A stretch of DNA of 64,000 nt from Salaquimonas pukyongi. GTDB lineage: Bacteria; Pseudomonadota; Alphaproteobacteria; Rhizobiales; Rhizobiaceae. Positions 1-8,830 of this stretch are shown piece by piece. The translations under genes were made by a program, and so were the position numbers. Each line of letters begins with the position of its first letter. The stretch's first letter is position 1. The DNA lies in contig NZ_CP019044.1 of the NCBI RefSeq assembly GCF_001953055.1, positions 248,001 through 312,000 on the forward strand. The letters are read 5' to 3'. Under the pieces are notes generated by a model. That model did not search any database, was not told where the DNA came from, and worked only from the letters and a program-made list of their open reading frames with translations.

Positions 1-25
1 GTATACGGATTTAGGGAACTTGAAC

Positions 26-406
26 ATGAACACCGGGAACGAACGCATCGAGAAGTCAGCCGCCCTGGGCAGGCAGGGGCTTGTCATTCTCGCCATTTTG
101 CAAGTGCTGATGCTGGCGGCACTCTATTCCAGAACGCAGCCCCATCCACCGCTTGCAATTCCGTTTTTTGCCCTGGCGCCGTTTTTGTCGGCGTCGGTTG
201 CGCTTACCGTTGCAGCCCTGATGGCGCCGGGCCGATGGCTTGCGCTTGCAGCCTGTATCACGGCGCTGATCAGCTTCGGACCGCACAAATGGTTCGATGC
301 CGCCTTTGTCCAAATCTGGCCGGCCGTGATCCTGGCGCAGTTCGCCATTGTAATGGTGGGTATCAGCCTGTTTTGGGCAGTCCGCGAAAAGCGAGGCCGG
401 GTGTGA
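26..406 (+). CDS. small multi-pass membrane protein of unknown function
   Basis: A 126-residue protein with about four hydrophobic segments (roughly residues 15-32, 40-65, 68-88 and 97-118) and a short basic C-terminal tail, so an inner-membrane protein is likely. I do not recognise a family. I prefer the ATG at 26 because AGGGA at 13-17 is then 8 bases upstream; the in-frame TTG at 20 would be too close to it. It converges with the phosphomutase gene, with only 15 bases between the two stop codons. The neighbouring gene upstream lies outside the window, so its operon cannot be judged. Confidence 0.7.
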   Translation: MNTGNERIEKSAALGRQGLVILAILQVLMLAALYSRTQPHPPLAIPFFALAPFLSASVALTVAALMAPGRWLALAACITALISFGPHKWFDAAFVQIWPAVILAQFAIVMVGISLFWAVREKRGRV

Positions 407-421
407 AAGGCGTTGTGGCCG

Positions 422-1936
422 CTATTTCAGCGGCCCGACTTCCTCATGTTGGGCGAGTACGCCCTCAAGGGCCCTCAGCATGGCATCGCGCCGTTCTGCC
501 GAGACCGGGCTTTCCACTACCACGACCAGTTTGGGTTCGTTGGAGGAGGCCCGGATCAGACCCCAGGTGCCATCGTCGGCCACCACGCGCACCCCGTTGA
601 CGGTGACAAGATCGCGGATCGGTGTTCCGGCGAACGCCTTGCCATCGCTTCGCATGGCTTCAAACCCAGCGATAATCGCATCAACCACGCCATATTTCGT
701 CTCATCAGCGCAGTGGGGCGAATAGGTCGGCGCATCGTAGGTAACCGGCAGGGTGCGGCGCAGATCGGCCATGGACTTGTCCGGGTTGCGGTCGAGCATG
801 TCGCAGATGGCAAGCGCCGTCACGATGCCGTCGTCATAGCCGCGTCCAATCGGCTGGTTGAAGAAGAAGTGGCCGGATTTTTCAAACCCGGCAATGGCAC
901 CAAGCTCATTGACCCGCCGCTTGATGTAGGAGTGGCCGGTCTTGAAATAATCGGTTTCAGCGCCCTGCTGCTTCAATACCGGATCGGTCAGGAAAAGCCC
1001 GGTTGATTTTACATCCACCACGAATTGCCGGTTGTCGTGCATGGCAGAGATATCCCGGGCAAGCATGACACCGATCTTGTCGGCAAATATCTCTTCCCCC
1101 TCATTGTCCACCACGCCGCAGCGGTCGCCGTCGCCGTCGAAACCGAGTGCCAGATCAGCACCGCTTTCCCGTACCCGGTCGGCCATGGCATGCAGCATTT
1201 TCATGGATTCGGGGTTGGGATTGTAATTGGGAAAGGAATGATCAAGTTCGCAGTCCATCTCGACGACATCGATGCCCAGGCGCTTGAGAACTTCCGGGGC
1301 GAATGCGGCCGCCGTTCCGTTGCCGCAGGCGGCAACCGCACGAATGGCGCGGCTGAAAGGTTTGCGGTTCGTCAGATCGCTGATGTAGCGCTCGGCAAAC
1401 CCTTCAACGAATTCGTAGCTGCCTCCGCCGGCAAGCTTCCACCCGCCATTGAGCACGATCTCCTTCAGCCGTCCCATTTCGTCGGGGCCAAAGGTCAGGG
1501 GCCGCGCCGCGCCCATCTTCACCCCTGTCCAGCCATTGTCGTTGTGGGAAGCGGTGACCATGGCAACCGAGGGTGCATCAAGGTCAAACTGCGCAAAATA
1601 GGCCACCGGTGAAAGCGCCAGGCCGACGTCCATCACCTCGGCCCCTGCGGCCATCAGGCCGGTAACAAGGGCCTGCTTGATCGACAGCGAATAGGACCGG
1701 TAGTCATGCCCGGTGACAATCCTCGGCCCGGCACCCAGTTCCCGTATCAGCGTTCCAAGTCCCATGCCGAGCGCCTGGACGCCCATCAGGTTGAGTTCGG
1801 GTTCACGATCGGTCGAAGGATGACCAAACCACCAGCGTGCGTCATATTCCCTGAAGCCCGTCGGCTTCACGAGCGGGGTGATCTCAAAGGCCTGGCTGTT
1901 GGGGCTCAGCTGTGCGGCGGGCTTGGGAAAGGACAT
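422..1936 (-). CDS. phosphoglucomutase/phosphomannomutase (alpha-D-phosphohexomutase)
   Basis: A 504-residue cytoplasmic phosphohexomutase that interconverts hexose 1- and 6-phosphates, feeding nucleotide-sugar and exopolysaccharide or LPS synthesis. Visible motifs: the phosphoserine loop TASHN at residues 128-132 (Ser130 is the expected phosphorylated residue), the magnesium loop DGDGDR at 267-272, the sugar-specificity loop EKSGH at 352-356, and a C-terminal phosphate-binding RASSNEP in place of the usual RxSGTEP. Length fits the AlgC/ManB-type enzymes. ATG at 1934-1936 has ACGGAG five bases upstream. A GC-rich hairpin (1950-1968) precedes the ribosome binding site. Glucose versus mannose preference cannot be told from sequence. 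Confidence 0.93.
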   Translation of the reverse strand: MSFPKPAAQLSPNSQAFEITPLVKPTGFREYDARWWFGHPSTDREPELNLMGVQALGMGLGTLIRELGAGPRIVTGHDYRSYSLSIKQALVTGLMAAGAEVMDVGLALSPVAYFAQFDLDAPSVAMVTASHNDNGWTGVKMGAARPLTFGPDEMGRLKEIVLNGGWKLAGGGSYEFVEGFAERYISDLTNRKPFSRAIRAVAACGNGTAAAFAPEVLKRLGIDVVEMDCELDHSFPNYNPNPESMKMLHAMADRVRESGADLALGFDGDGDRCGVVDNEGEEIFADKIGVMLARDISAMHDNRQFVVDVKSTGLFLTDPVLKQQGAETDYFKTGHSYIKRRVNELGAIAGFEKSGHFFFNQPIGRGYDDGIVTALAICDMLDRNPDKSMADLRRTLPVTYDAPTYSPHCADETKYGVVDAIIAGFEAMRSDGKAFAGTPIRDLVTVNGVRVVADDGTWGLIRASSNEPKLVVVVESPVSAERRDAMLRALEGVLAQHEEVGPLK

Positions 1937-1949
1937 GAAAACTCCGTCG

Positions 1950-1968
1950 CATCCGGCTTCGCCGGATG
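1950..1968 (-). promoter_or_regulatory. hairpin in the leader of the phosphomutase gene
   Basis: Perfect 8-bp inverted repeat CATCCGGC / GCCGGATG with a 3-base loop, ending just before the ACGGAG ribosome binding site of the downstream minus-strand gene. There is no T-run, so it is not a standard terminator. It could mark the end of the protease transcript, affect translation of the phosphomutase, or be a chance GC-rich palindrome. Confidence 0.45.
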
Positions 1969-2008
1969 GGGGTATGATGGTCGGCGTAGGCTTTCTGAGC
2001 GCTGCCGG

Positions 2009-2554
2009 TTACTGGATGAGTATCAGTTCATCACCGCTGATTTCAAACTTCTTGAGTTTTTTCAAGAAGGACATGCCCAAAAGCACGGTGTTCAGCGATT
2101 CATCGCGGGAGACCGAAGCCTGAACGTTTTGTACGCGAACCCGGCCGATCCGGATTTCGTCGATCACGGCTGCTGCTGCATAGGTAATGCCGTTTGCGGT
2201 GCGAACCTTGTATTTGAAATCGCTGTCCTTCAACCGGATGCCAAGCCTGCGGGCCAGGGATTGGTTGATCGCCACATAGGTTGCGCCGGTATCGACCAGC
2301 ACTTCTTCGCTGCGCCCGTTCATCTTGGCCTGGGTTAGAAAGTGGCCCCGTGAATCCATGGCAATCCGCGCCTTCCGGCCATCCAGCGGATTAAAGCTGC
2401 CTTTATTCTTCGGCGTCTCGGCTCGAGCGGTCTGTTGCTGCTGTACGGCCGGGCGTTGGGCCTGCGGGTCCTCTTCCAGCCGCGAATCGAGGATTTTCGG
2501 TACCGCTATGGCGCTGGCCAGCATGAGACCTGCTAGGGCGAGGTATTTTTCCAT
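2009..2554 (-). CDS. TIGR02281-type clan AA aspartic protease, membrane-anchored
   Basis: A 181-residue retropepsin-like protein. An N-terminal hydrophobic stretch (residues 3-19) looks like a signal anchor and is followed by a Gln/Ala-rich linker, then the protease fold with the catalytic DTGAT at residues 88-92. A single DTG means the active enzyme should be a dimer. The C-terminal LLGMSFLKKL matches the flap/hydrophobic-glycine region of this family. I choose ATG 2552-2554, preceded by GGGAA, over an upstream in-frame start that would add an implausible 33-residue Cys-containing leader. Homologues are common in Alphaproteobacteria, usually as periplasmic-facing proteins; the substrate is unknown. 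It follows upp on the same strand after 135 bases. Confidence 0.85.
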   Translation of the reverse strand: MEKYLALAGLMLASAIAVPKILDSRLEEDPQAQRPAVQQQQTARAETPKNKGSFNPLDGRKARIAMDSRGHFLTQAKMNGRSEEVLVDTGATYVAINQSLARRLGIRLKDSDFKYKVRTANGITYAAAAVIDEIRIGRVRVQNVQASVSRDESLNTVLLGMSFLKKLKKFEISGDELILIQ

Positions 2555-2689
2555 CGGAATTTCCCGGCAAAGGTTGTTTTGGCAGGAAATATAGGTAATC
2601 GGCGCTAATCCGGCCTTAAGAGACGGACTTGCAGTGCAATTGTAGGCCTGCATTTGAAGGCAGGGTAAACCGGGGGTTAACGAGGCAGC

Positions 2690-3319
2690 CTATTTGGTGC
2701 CGTACATGCGGTCACCGGCATCGCCCAGACCGGGCACGATGTAGCCCTTTTCGTTCAGATGGCTATCAAGCGCGGCGGTAAAAATCGGCACATCCGGCTG
2801 AGCTTTCTGAAACGCCTCAATGCCTTCAGGGGCCGCCAGCAGACACAGAAACCGGATATTTGTCGCACCGCGTTCCTTCAGCTTTTCGATTGCTGCCGTG
2901 GCGGAATTGGCAGTCGCCAGCATCGGGTCCACCACGATGACAAGCCGGTCGTCCAGATCGTCGGGTGCCTTGAAATAGTATTCGATTGCCTCAAGGGTTT
3001 CATGGTCACGGTAAAGGCCCACATGGGCTACCCGGGCAGATGGCACCAGGTCCAGCATGCCTTCCAGCAAACCGTTGCCGGCCCGCAGGATCGAGGCAAA
3101 TACCAGTTTCTTGCCGGCAATGACCGGGGCCTGCATGGTGCAAAGCGGGGTCTCGATTTCCTTCGTCGTCAGCTTCAGGTCACGGGTCACCTCATAGCAA
3201 AGCAGCAGGGAGATCTCCCGCAGCAGCCGCCGGAAACTGCCGGTGGAGGTTTCCTTGTGGCGCATGAGGGTCAGCTTGTGCTGGACAAGCGGATGGTCGA
3301 CGACGGTCAGGTTTTTCAT
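2690..3319 (-). CDS. upp: uracil phosphoribosyltransferase
   Basis: A 209-residue type I phosphoribosyltransferase that makes UMP from uracil and PRPP in pyrimidine salvage. The uracil/PRPP-contact segment [10 protein letters not shown] is at residues 79-88 and the PRPP loop [10 protein letters not shown] at 131-140; the C-terminal [17 protein letters not shown] matches the conserved uracil-binding end. The PRPP loop reads ATANS where the common bacterial form is ATGGS or ATGNS. ATG 3317-3319 has AAAGGG six bases upstream. It is the last gene of deoB-add-upp, 44 bases after add, so the three form a nucleoside and base salvage operon. Confidence 0.95.
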   Translation of the reverse strand: MKNLTVVDHPLVQHKLTLMRHKETSTGSFRRLLREISLLLCYEVTRDLKLTTKEIETPLCTMQAPVIAGKKLVFASILRAGNGLLEGMLDLVPSARVAHVGLYRDHETLEAIEYYFKAPDDLDDRLVIVVDPMLATANSATAAIEKLKERGATNIRFLCLLAAPEGIEAFQKAQPDVPIFTAALDSHLNEKGYIVPGLGDAGDRMYGTK

Positions 3320-3363
3320 ATCAACCCTTTGTGGAAAACGGAGTGCGGGGACGAACAGGAATT

Positions 3364-4353
3364 CTACTCTATCGCGCCGGGCACGCACTTCTCAAGCAGC
3401 CGCTTTCGTGTATCCCCATCTACAAATGCCGCATTAATGGCCGTGCAGGTCAAATCCAAGAGGGCATCTTCGTCATAACCGAAGCTTTCGGCAGCGACCC
3501 GATATTCGTTTTCCAGTGTGGTGTGGAAGTGCGGCGGATCATCGGAATTGAGCGTCACCTGACAGCCAGCCTCCTGAAGCTGGCGCAGCGGATGGGCCCT
3601 GGCTGATGGAAAGACCCCGAGCACAAGATTGGAAACGGGACAAACTTCCAGAACGGTGCCGGTTTCGGCCAGCCGCTCGACCGCAGCCGGGTTTTCGATG
3701 GCCCGCACCCCGTGGCCGATGCGGCTTGGCCCGATGTGCTCAAGGGTGGCTTCAACGCTGCCGGCTCCACCGAACTCTCCGGCATGACAGGTGGTTTGGA
3801 GCCCGCCTTCACGCGCAATGTCGAAAGCCCGTGCGAACTGGGATACATGGCCCACCCGTTCGTCACCCGCCATTCCGAAGCCGGTGACCAGCCGGTGCGG
3901 ATGCTTTGCCGCCAGCCTTGCAGCGTCTTCAACCGCTTCGGCGCCTTCATGACGGATGCCGGTTACGATCATGCGCCCTTCGATTCCTGTCTTTGCGAGG
4001 GCATTGTCCATGCCCTCGGCAATGGCGGCAATAAGCGTCCGGTAGGAACAGCCTATGCGCCCCGCATGGCCGGGAGAAACGAAAATCTCGGCATAAAGGC
4101 AGTTCTGTCGGGCAAGGCCGAGATAATGGGTCTCAGCCAGCAACGCATAGTCTTCCGGCGTTCTGAAAAGACTTGCCACAAGATCGTAGGTTTCCAGAAA
4201 GGAGGAAAAATCCTTCCACAGATAGCCCTTTTCCCGGTCGATATGGGCAGAAACGTCCACCTTGTAGGCAGCAGCCTGAGACAATGCCAGATCGGGCGCC
4301 GCTGCCCCCTCGATATGGCAATGCAGTTCAGCCTTGGGAATGTGACGGATCAC
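3364..4353 (-). CDS. add: adenosine deaminase
   Basis: A 329-residue zinc-dependent metalloenzyme that deaminates adenosine to inosine (this subfamily can also act on adenine-type substrates). Metal and catalytic residues are all present: HCH at residues 11-13, HAGE at 190-193, RIGHG at 211-215 and SDDPPHF at 270-276. The start is a GTG at 4351-4353: GGGGGA lies about nine bases upstream and the reading begins right before the conserved first strand; the alternative upstream starts would run through the end of deoB. It begins seven bases after the deoB stop, so it is translated from the same message. Confidence 0.93.
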   Translation of the reverse strand: MIRHIPKAELHCHIEGAAAPDLALSQAAAYKVDVSAHIDREKGYLWKDFSSFLETYDLVASLFRTPEDYALLAETHYLGLARQNCLYAEIFVSPGHAGRIGCSYRTLIAAIAEGMDNALAKTGIEGRMIVTGIRHEGAEAVEDAARLAAKHPHRLVTGFGMAGDERVGHVSQFARAFDIAREGGLQTTCHAGEFGGAGSVEATLEHIGPSRIGHGVRAIENPAAVERLAETGTVLEVCPVSNLVLGVFPSARAHPLRQLQEAGCQVTLNSDDPPHFHTTLENEYRVAAESFGYDEDALLDLTCTAINAAFVDGDTRKRLLEKCVPGAIE

Positions 4354-4360
4354 GTGTCGA

Positions 4361-5626
4361 TTATCCCCCGGCCGCCCTTGGTGCTCCAGAGTCCGCTGAC
4401 TCCCCCGGCAGGACCGGTTCGCCTGCATCACCTGGATCAAGACCAAGATGACGGGCGACGGTTTCGCCGATATCGGCGAAGGTTTTGCGGGTGCCAGCGC
4501 TTGCAGCCTCATAGCCCTTGCCGAACAACAGCACCGGAACCTGTTCGCGGGTATGGTCGGTGCCCTGCCAGGTCGGGTCACAGCCGTGGTCGGCGGTAAT
4601 CACCAGAAGATCGTCCTGCTTCAGTTTCCCCAGGCAGGAGGGAAGCCAGCGGTCGAAACGTTCCAGAGCGTCGGCATAGCCTGCAACGTCGCGCCGATGG
4701 CCGAACAGCATGTCGAAATCAACAAAATTGGTCATCACCATTCCGCCATCGGGCAGGTTGTCCATGGCGGTGAGTGTCGCCTCGCCAAGCGCTTCATTGC
4801 CGGTTGCCTTGAAGACGCGGGTTGGCCCCTGATGGGCATAGATATCGGCAATCTTGCCAATCGCAAAGACGTCACGCCCGGCGGCCTCTGCCCGCTCCAG
4901 CAAGGTTGGTTTTGGCGGCCTGATGGAAAAGTCGCGCCGATTACCGGTGCGAACAAACGAAGCGGCATCCTCTCCGGTAAAGGGACGAGCAATGACACGG
5001 CCGATGTTCATCGGTGCTGTCAGGCCAAAGACCGATTCGCAAAGCGCATAGAGCTTTTCCAGCCCGAAACGGGTTTCATGGGCTGCAATCTGGAAAACCG
5101 AGTCCGAGGATGTGTAGCAAATCGGCTTGCCGGTCCTCAGATGCTCTTCACCAAGCTCCGCAATGATTTGTGTGCCGGAGGCATGCCGGTTACCGAGAAT
5201 GCCCGGCAGGTCATTTTCCAGGATGATCTGTTCTGTGAGCTCTGGGGGAAAGGCCGGAACCGTCTTTGGGAAATAACCCCATTCGGCCATCACCGGCACA
5301 CCGGCAATCTCCCAATGGCCAGAGGGCGTATCCTTGCCCTTTGAAACCTCGATGGCGCTGGCCCAGCAACCTTTCAAACCGGGGTTGGCGTCCATGCCTG
5401 CAGGCAGTTTTCCGCAGGCATTGCGGGCGGCAAGTCCCAGGCCGAGGGTCTCCATCACCGGCAGCTTCAGGGGGCCGGAGCGCAATCCTTCCCGGTCCCC
5501 TCTGCCGGAAAAACAGGCCTCGGCGATGTGCCCGAGTGTATTGGCGCCTTCATCCCCGAATTGCGCGGCATCCGGTGCGCCACCAATGCCGACCGAATCC
5601 AATACAAGCAAAAAGGCGCGGCTCAT
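4361..5626 (-). CDS. deoB: phosphopentomutase
   Basis: A 421-residue alkaline-phosphatase-superfamily mutase converting (deoxy)ribose 1-phosphate to the 5-phosphate, the step that links nucleoside phosphorolysis to central metabolism. Metal-binding motifs are visible at the N-terminus ([12 protein letters not shown] from residue 9), in the middle ([10 protein letters not shown], containing the catalytic threonine) and near the C-terminus ([15 protein letters not shown]). ATG 5624-5626 has GGGGAAAGAAG upstream; an in-frame start 41 codons earlier has no family support. First gene of the deoB-add-upp operon, divergent from the PhnD-like gene. Confidence 0.95.
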   Translation of the reverse strand: MSRAFLLVLDSVGIGGAPDAAQFGDEGANTLGHIAEACFSGRGDREGLRSGPLKLPVMETLGLGLAARNACGKLPAGMDANPGLKGCWASAIEVSKGKDTPSGHWEIAGVPVMAEWGYFPKTVPAFPPELTEQIILENDLPGILGNRHASGTQIIAELGEEHLRTGKPICYTSSDSVFQIAAHETRFGLEKLYALCESVFGLTAPMNIGRVIARPFTGEDAASFVRTGNRRDFSIRPPKPTLLERAEAAGRDVFAIGKIADIYAHQGPTRVFKATGNEALGEATLTAMDNLPDGGMVMTNFVDFDMLFGHRRDVAGYADALERFDRWLPSCLGKLKQDDLLVITADHGCDPTWQGTDHTREQVPVLLFGKGYEAASAGTRKTFADIGETVARHLGLDPGDAGEPVLPGESADSGAPRAAGG

Positions 5627-5806
5627 GATTTGCTTCTTTCCCCATACTTGTCTTTTCGATGGATCACTGCCGGAGAGATGACCCTTCTCCACCCTTTGCC
5701 GGGCAGGGAGGATCACCTGTGGTTCGGGGGATTCCCAATTCAGGCGCAATCCCGTAGTAACGGATATCAGTTCTGCTTCGCAAGCTACAGGATATCCGGC
5801 AGCATC

Positions 5807-6835
5807 ATGGTCATTTCCCTTGCGTTCCGACGGTTCTCTTCCAGGGCAGTCTGGCTGTCAGCATCTGTGCTTGCCATCCTTCTTTTTTATGCTGCAACAG
5901 CAGCTTCTGCCGATTGGCGTGAAGAGCTTGGCGTCTTCCGCATTGCACTGATTTCCGGTGAGGATGAAGCCGGCAGCCGCGCGGCCCTGGAACCCTTCCG
6001 GCTGGCGGTACAGGAAAAGCTTGGCCTTCCGGCCGAATTGCGCACGGATCGTCAGCTCGGCCGGTTGATCATCAACCAGTCGGACAGGCCGGCTGAGTAT
6101 GTCGTTCTGCCGGCGTCTGCCTATGCTGCCATCTGGCTGCGTTGTGAATGTATCGAGCCACTGGTAATCGCAAGAACGGCTGACGGCGAGGAAGCGGTGC
6201 GGTCGGTTCTGATCGTTCGGCGGGGAAGCGCCATCAAAACGCTCGCCCAACTTGGCGGAAAGACGGCATTTGGACTGTCGGAACATTCATTGGTGGGGTT
6301 TGAGATCCCGCGCAGGAGGGCAGCCAGGGCGGCAGCGGGCATCAACTGGCAGTTCTCCGCCACTGCAGAAGAAACATTGCACCGGTTTGCTGCCGGTGAG
6401 GGCGATGTTCTGGCCGGTTGGGCGCCAGCCGGTCAGGATGCGGATGTCGCAACCCGCGGCACACTCGCCCGTCTGAAGAAGCTGGCCTCCGACGGTCAGC
6501 CGTATTTAATCCTGTGGCAGTCTGATCCAATTCCCAACCGGGTTCACGCTGTGCGAAAAAACCTGGATGGTGAGGCAAAACGTCTCCTGCGCGAATTGCT
6601 TACCGGCCTCAATGAGAATGATCCGATTACCTATGACCAGTTGGAGCCGGATTATTCGGGCGGGTTTTTTCCTGCCCGGCAGGGGCAGTTTTCCTATCTG
6701 ATCGAGTTCCTCGATGAGCAGGAAAAAAACTCCGTGCCAAGGGAACCGGACGCAGAAGATGACGGCCTTGCCGGTGAAAACAGGACCGGACGGCAAAATT
6801 CGGCAACGGTAACCGAAGACGCCAACGAATCGTAA
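5807..6835 (+). CDS. PhnD-like phosphate/phosphonate-type periplasmic binding protein
   Basis: A 342-residue exported protein. Residues 10-35 form a signal peptide (basic RRFSSR, hydrophobic core, ...ASA), followed by a type 2 periplasmic-binding fold with a PhnD-like pattern: an early R-x-ALISGEDE strand, then [25 protein letters not shown], the loop where this family binds its ligand. The last 45 residues are acidic and look disordered. No permease or ATPase gene is next to it, so it is an orphan binding or sensing protein and the ligand is unknown. The ATG at 5807 has only a weak AGGAT upstream; the start is less sure than the family. It sits between deoB and the Tad locus and ends at a strong hairpin. 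Confidence 0.72.
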   Translation: MVISLAFRRFSSRAVWLSASVLAILLFYAATAASADWREELGVFRIALISGEDEAGSRAALEPFRLAVQEKLGLPAELRTDRQLGRLIINQSDRPAEYVVLPASAYAAIWLRCECIEPLVIARTADGEEAVRSVLIVRRGSAIKTLAQLGGKTAFGLSEHSLVGFEIPRRRAARAAAGINWQFSATAEETLHRFAAGEGDVLAGWAPAGQDADVATRGTLARLKKLASDGQPYLILWQSDPIPNRVHAVRKNLDGEAKRLLRELLTGLNENDPITYDQLEPDYSGGFFPARQGQFSYLIEFLDEQEKNSVPREPDAEDDGLAGENRTGRQNSATVTEDANES

Positions 6836-6850
6836 TCGGAAAAAGCAATA

Positions 6851-6878
6851 AAAAACGGCCTCGAAAGAGACCGTTTTT
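6851..6878. terminator. bidirectional rho-independent terminator
   Basis: AAAAACGG-CCTC / GAGACCGTTTTT, a 12-bp stem with one mismatch and a 4-base GAAA-type loop, flanked by A- and T-tracts on both sides. It lies between two convergent genes: the PhnD-like gene ending at 6835 and the frameshifted TadE-like gene ending at 6903. Confidence 0.85.
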
Positions 6879-6902
6879 GTACCGTCATGAAACCGGCTCG
6901 GT

Positions 6903-7513
6903 TTAGGAGCAACTGCCCTTTACCTCGATGTTATTGCCGATACGCGGGCGAAGGAACATTTCCTCCTCCATCTGAATGGCGGTGGTATCCTTGCTCAGAT
7001 CACCAACCTTGTGGGTGGCAAGCCAGCCAACGGCAGGTGTGTAGGTGGTCCGGATATCCGCAGCAATCAGAAAGTTGCCATCGATCTTGATCTTGTTGGG
7101 TACGTTGTAGACCGATCCCTTTGCAGCAGGCGACATGCCGTAGCCGCGCCCCCATTGTACCTTCGGGTTCCATTGTCGATCAGTATGCCCGTCAGCCGAA
7201 TTTTCAAAGAATTCGAGTAGGGATACATGATGTCGTCGGCGATCTTGATGATGTCGTTGAGCACCGGATCGGTGAAGCATTCCGCCTGGGTAAGAAGATC
7301 GCCCAGCGTGCTGGAGACACGGGACAGTTTCCGGTTGGCCGAAAGCGCGCCGGAAATCTCGATTGTGCCCACATAAAGCAACAGCATCAGCGGTGCGATG
7401 AAAGCGAACTCAATCGCGGCAACGCCCTTGATGTCGTCGCGAAATGCCGCTGCTGCCAGGCGAAAGCCTTCAAGTCTGGCATGCATTTTGTCTTTCACGG
7501 TCGCAGTTTTCAT
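6903..7513 (-). pseudogene. TadE-like pseudopilin, interrupted by a frameshift
   Basis: The first reading frame (7513 down to about 7168) begins MKTATVKDKM and carries the TadE pseudopilin motif GVAAIEFAFIAPLMLLL with one membrane helix. It then runs into low-complexity, Arg-rich sequence, while a different frame takes over near 7165 and continues with a coherent, strongly hydrophilic C-terminal part to the TAA at 6903-6905. Adding one base near 7168-7172 restores a single protein of about 203 residues. TadE-type proteins are minor pseudopilins processed by the prepilin peptidase. The break may be a true mutation or a sequencing or assembly error. It is followed 45 bases upstream by a second TadE-like gene that is intact. 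Confidence 0.75.
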
Positions 7514-7558
7514 TGTTTTGTCCTCGTATTCATGCCTGGCGTGGTCAAAGAACCGGGG

Positions 7559-8137
7559 TCAGGAGGAATAAGGTTCGGTTTTGAATGCAGCGATTCCGGT
7601 CAGCACCGCATTGCCATTGGTCAGATCGGACAGATATTGCTGCAGATAGTTGGTAAAGACCGGCCATTCGGCCACTACGGTCAGCATGACGATCTGCTTG
7701 GGACCGGCCGCCTCGAACTTGAAATCGGAAGAATCAAGCTCACCGTCTTCCGGCTTGGGTGAATCGCCCAATTCGTCATAGGTAGCCACGACCTGCATGT
7801 CGATGAGAAGCCCGTCGCAGTCGAACAGCACAGCAGCACTGTCGCAGATTTCGTTGCGAAGCTGATCTTCCGTCATTGTCTGATCGAGCTGGCCGGTTCT
7901 GATCTTCCTGCCGACATCGTCGACCGAGCTTTCCAGCACCTGGCCGGCAAAGAACAGCAGCGAAGTTTCGACAATAGCCATCAAGAGCGCAAAGAACGGC
8001 ATCGCAAGCATGGCGAATTCAATCGCCGTAACGCCATCCTGGTCTTTCGAGAACCGGCGAACGATTTTGGGCGCACTGAAAAACCCGCAGCTCTTGGGCC
8101 TGTTTTCAGTGTGATCGGTTGTTACAGTTTTTGGCAT
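7559..8137 (-). CDS. TadE-like pseudopilin
   Basis: A 192-residue protein with a cytoplasmic basic N-terminus (about 32 residues ending RRFSKDQ), the pseudopilin motif GVTAIEFAMLAMPFFALLM with a single membrane helix around residues 38-62, and a periplasmic C-terminal domain with two cysteines. In Flp/Tad systems, TadE-type pseudopilins are cleaved by TadV/CpaA after the Gly before the motif and are needed for pilus assembly. I start at ATG 8135-8137 with GGTGG nearby; a longer frame reaching 8257 is unlikely. Same strand as, and just upstream of, the frameshifted TadE-like gene. Confidence 0.85.
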   Translation of the reverse strand: MPKTVTTDHTENRPKSCGFFSAPKIVRRFSKDQDGVTAIEFAMLAMPFFALLMAIVETSLLFFAGQVLESSVDDVGRKIRTGQLDQTMTEDQLRNEICDSAAVLFDCDGLLIDMQVVATYDELGDSPKPEDGELDSSDFKFEAAGPKQIVMLTVVAEWPVFTNYLQQYLSDLTNGNAVLTGIAAFKTEPYSS

Positions 8138-8240
8138 TTGTACCACCGTAGGTTCCGCAAGGTTGCTGCACTCTATCAACGATCCGTTGAAATAGTGTTT
8201 CACCGGATTTCGAAAATTTCGGCTATTGACGAAAGGATCT

Positions 8241-8249
8241 GTTAACCAT
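8241..8249. promoter_or_regulatory. GTTAACCAT motif upstream of the TadE-like genes
   Basis: GTTAACCAT about 100 bases upstream of the TadE-like start at 8137. The same 9-mer occurs twice before cpaB and as TTTAACCAT before flp. TTAACCAT resembles the half-site described for the cell-cycle regulator CtrA in Alphaproteobacteria. The assignment is inference from motif and context. Confidence 0.4.
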
Positions 8250-8270
8250 CCGGCCATCCATCACGGAAAA

Positions 8271-8296
8271 TGAAAAAGCCGGGTTGTGGCCCGGCT
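8271..8296 (-). terminator. rho-independent terminator of the secreted CpaC-N-like gene
   Basis: Perfect 7-bp stem AGCCGGG / CCCGGCT with a 6-base loop; read on the minus strand it is followed by TTTTTCATTTT. It lies 27 bases after the stop of the gene ending at 8324. Confidence 0.85.
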
Positions 8297-8323
8297 CATC
8301 GGTTTTCTGCGCTGGCAGCAGGC

Positions 8324-8797
8324 TTACTTCGCCCCTTCAGACAGGCTGTTGCGCGCCGTTATCTGCTGTTGTGCAAATTCGAAACGGTCTGCAGAATCGC
8401 CAATGGTAAGCGTCGGTTCGCAGACCGGTGCACAGGCAAGCGTCACGCGTTCTTCCCGCCGATAGATGCGCACGGTGTTGGCTTCATGACCGCGCACCAC
8501 GACCGTTTCATCAACAACTGGCTCGCCATCATGGTCGAGCACAATCAGGTTGGTTACGCCGAAAGAGCGTCCGGTCAGCACAAGGGTGACGTCATCCTCA
8601 ACCGTTGCATCTGCAATCGCAGGATTGCCGATGATAACCGTGGCAGCGGGACGGGAAATCCTGAACACCTTGGCCCGGTCCACGGTTACGACCACCGGTT
8701 CTGCGACAGCAGGCTCGGCCTGGCCGGGCAATGCGGCGAACGCAAACAGGCAACCGGCGATAGCGGCAGTCAGGCATGACTTTGAAGGCTTGAACAT
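8324..8797 (-). CDS. secreted pilus-assembly N-terminal-domain protein (CpaC-N-like)
   Basis: A 157-residue protein: signal peptide about residues 1-27 (ends ALPGQA), then one domain of the kind found at the N-terminus of CpaC/RcpA secretins, with the pattern RAKVFRISRPAATVIIGNPAIADATV and GVTNLIVLDHDG. The secretin pore domain is absent, so it is a stand-alone periplasmic version. A role as an accessory to the secretin CpaC encoded nearby is likely but inferred. ATG 8795-8797 has GGAG ten bases upstream; another in-frame ATG at 8828-8830 would add 11 residues. It is transcribed away from flp and ends at its own terminator. Confidence 0.8.
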   Translation of the reverse strand: MFKPSKSCLTAAIAGCLFAFAALPGQAEPAVAEPVVVTVDRAKVFRISRPAATVIIGNPAIADATVEDDVTLVLTGRSFGVTNLIVLDHDGEPVVDETVVVRGHEANTVRIYRREERVTLACAPVCEPTLTIGDSADRFEFAQQQITARNSLSEGAK

Positions 8798-8830
8798 GGT
8801 GGGCTCCGAACGCGTTACGGTTTTCGCCAT

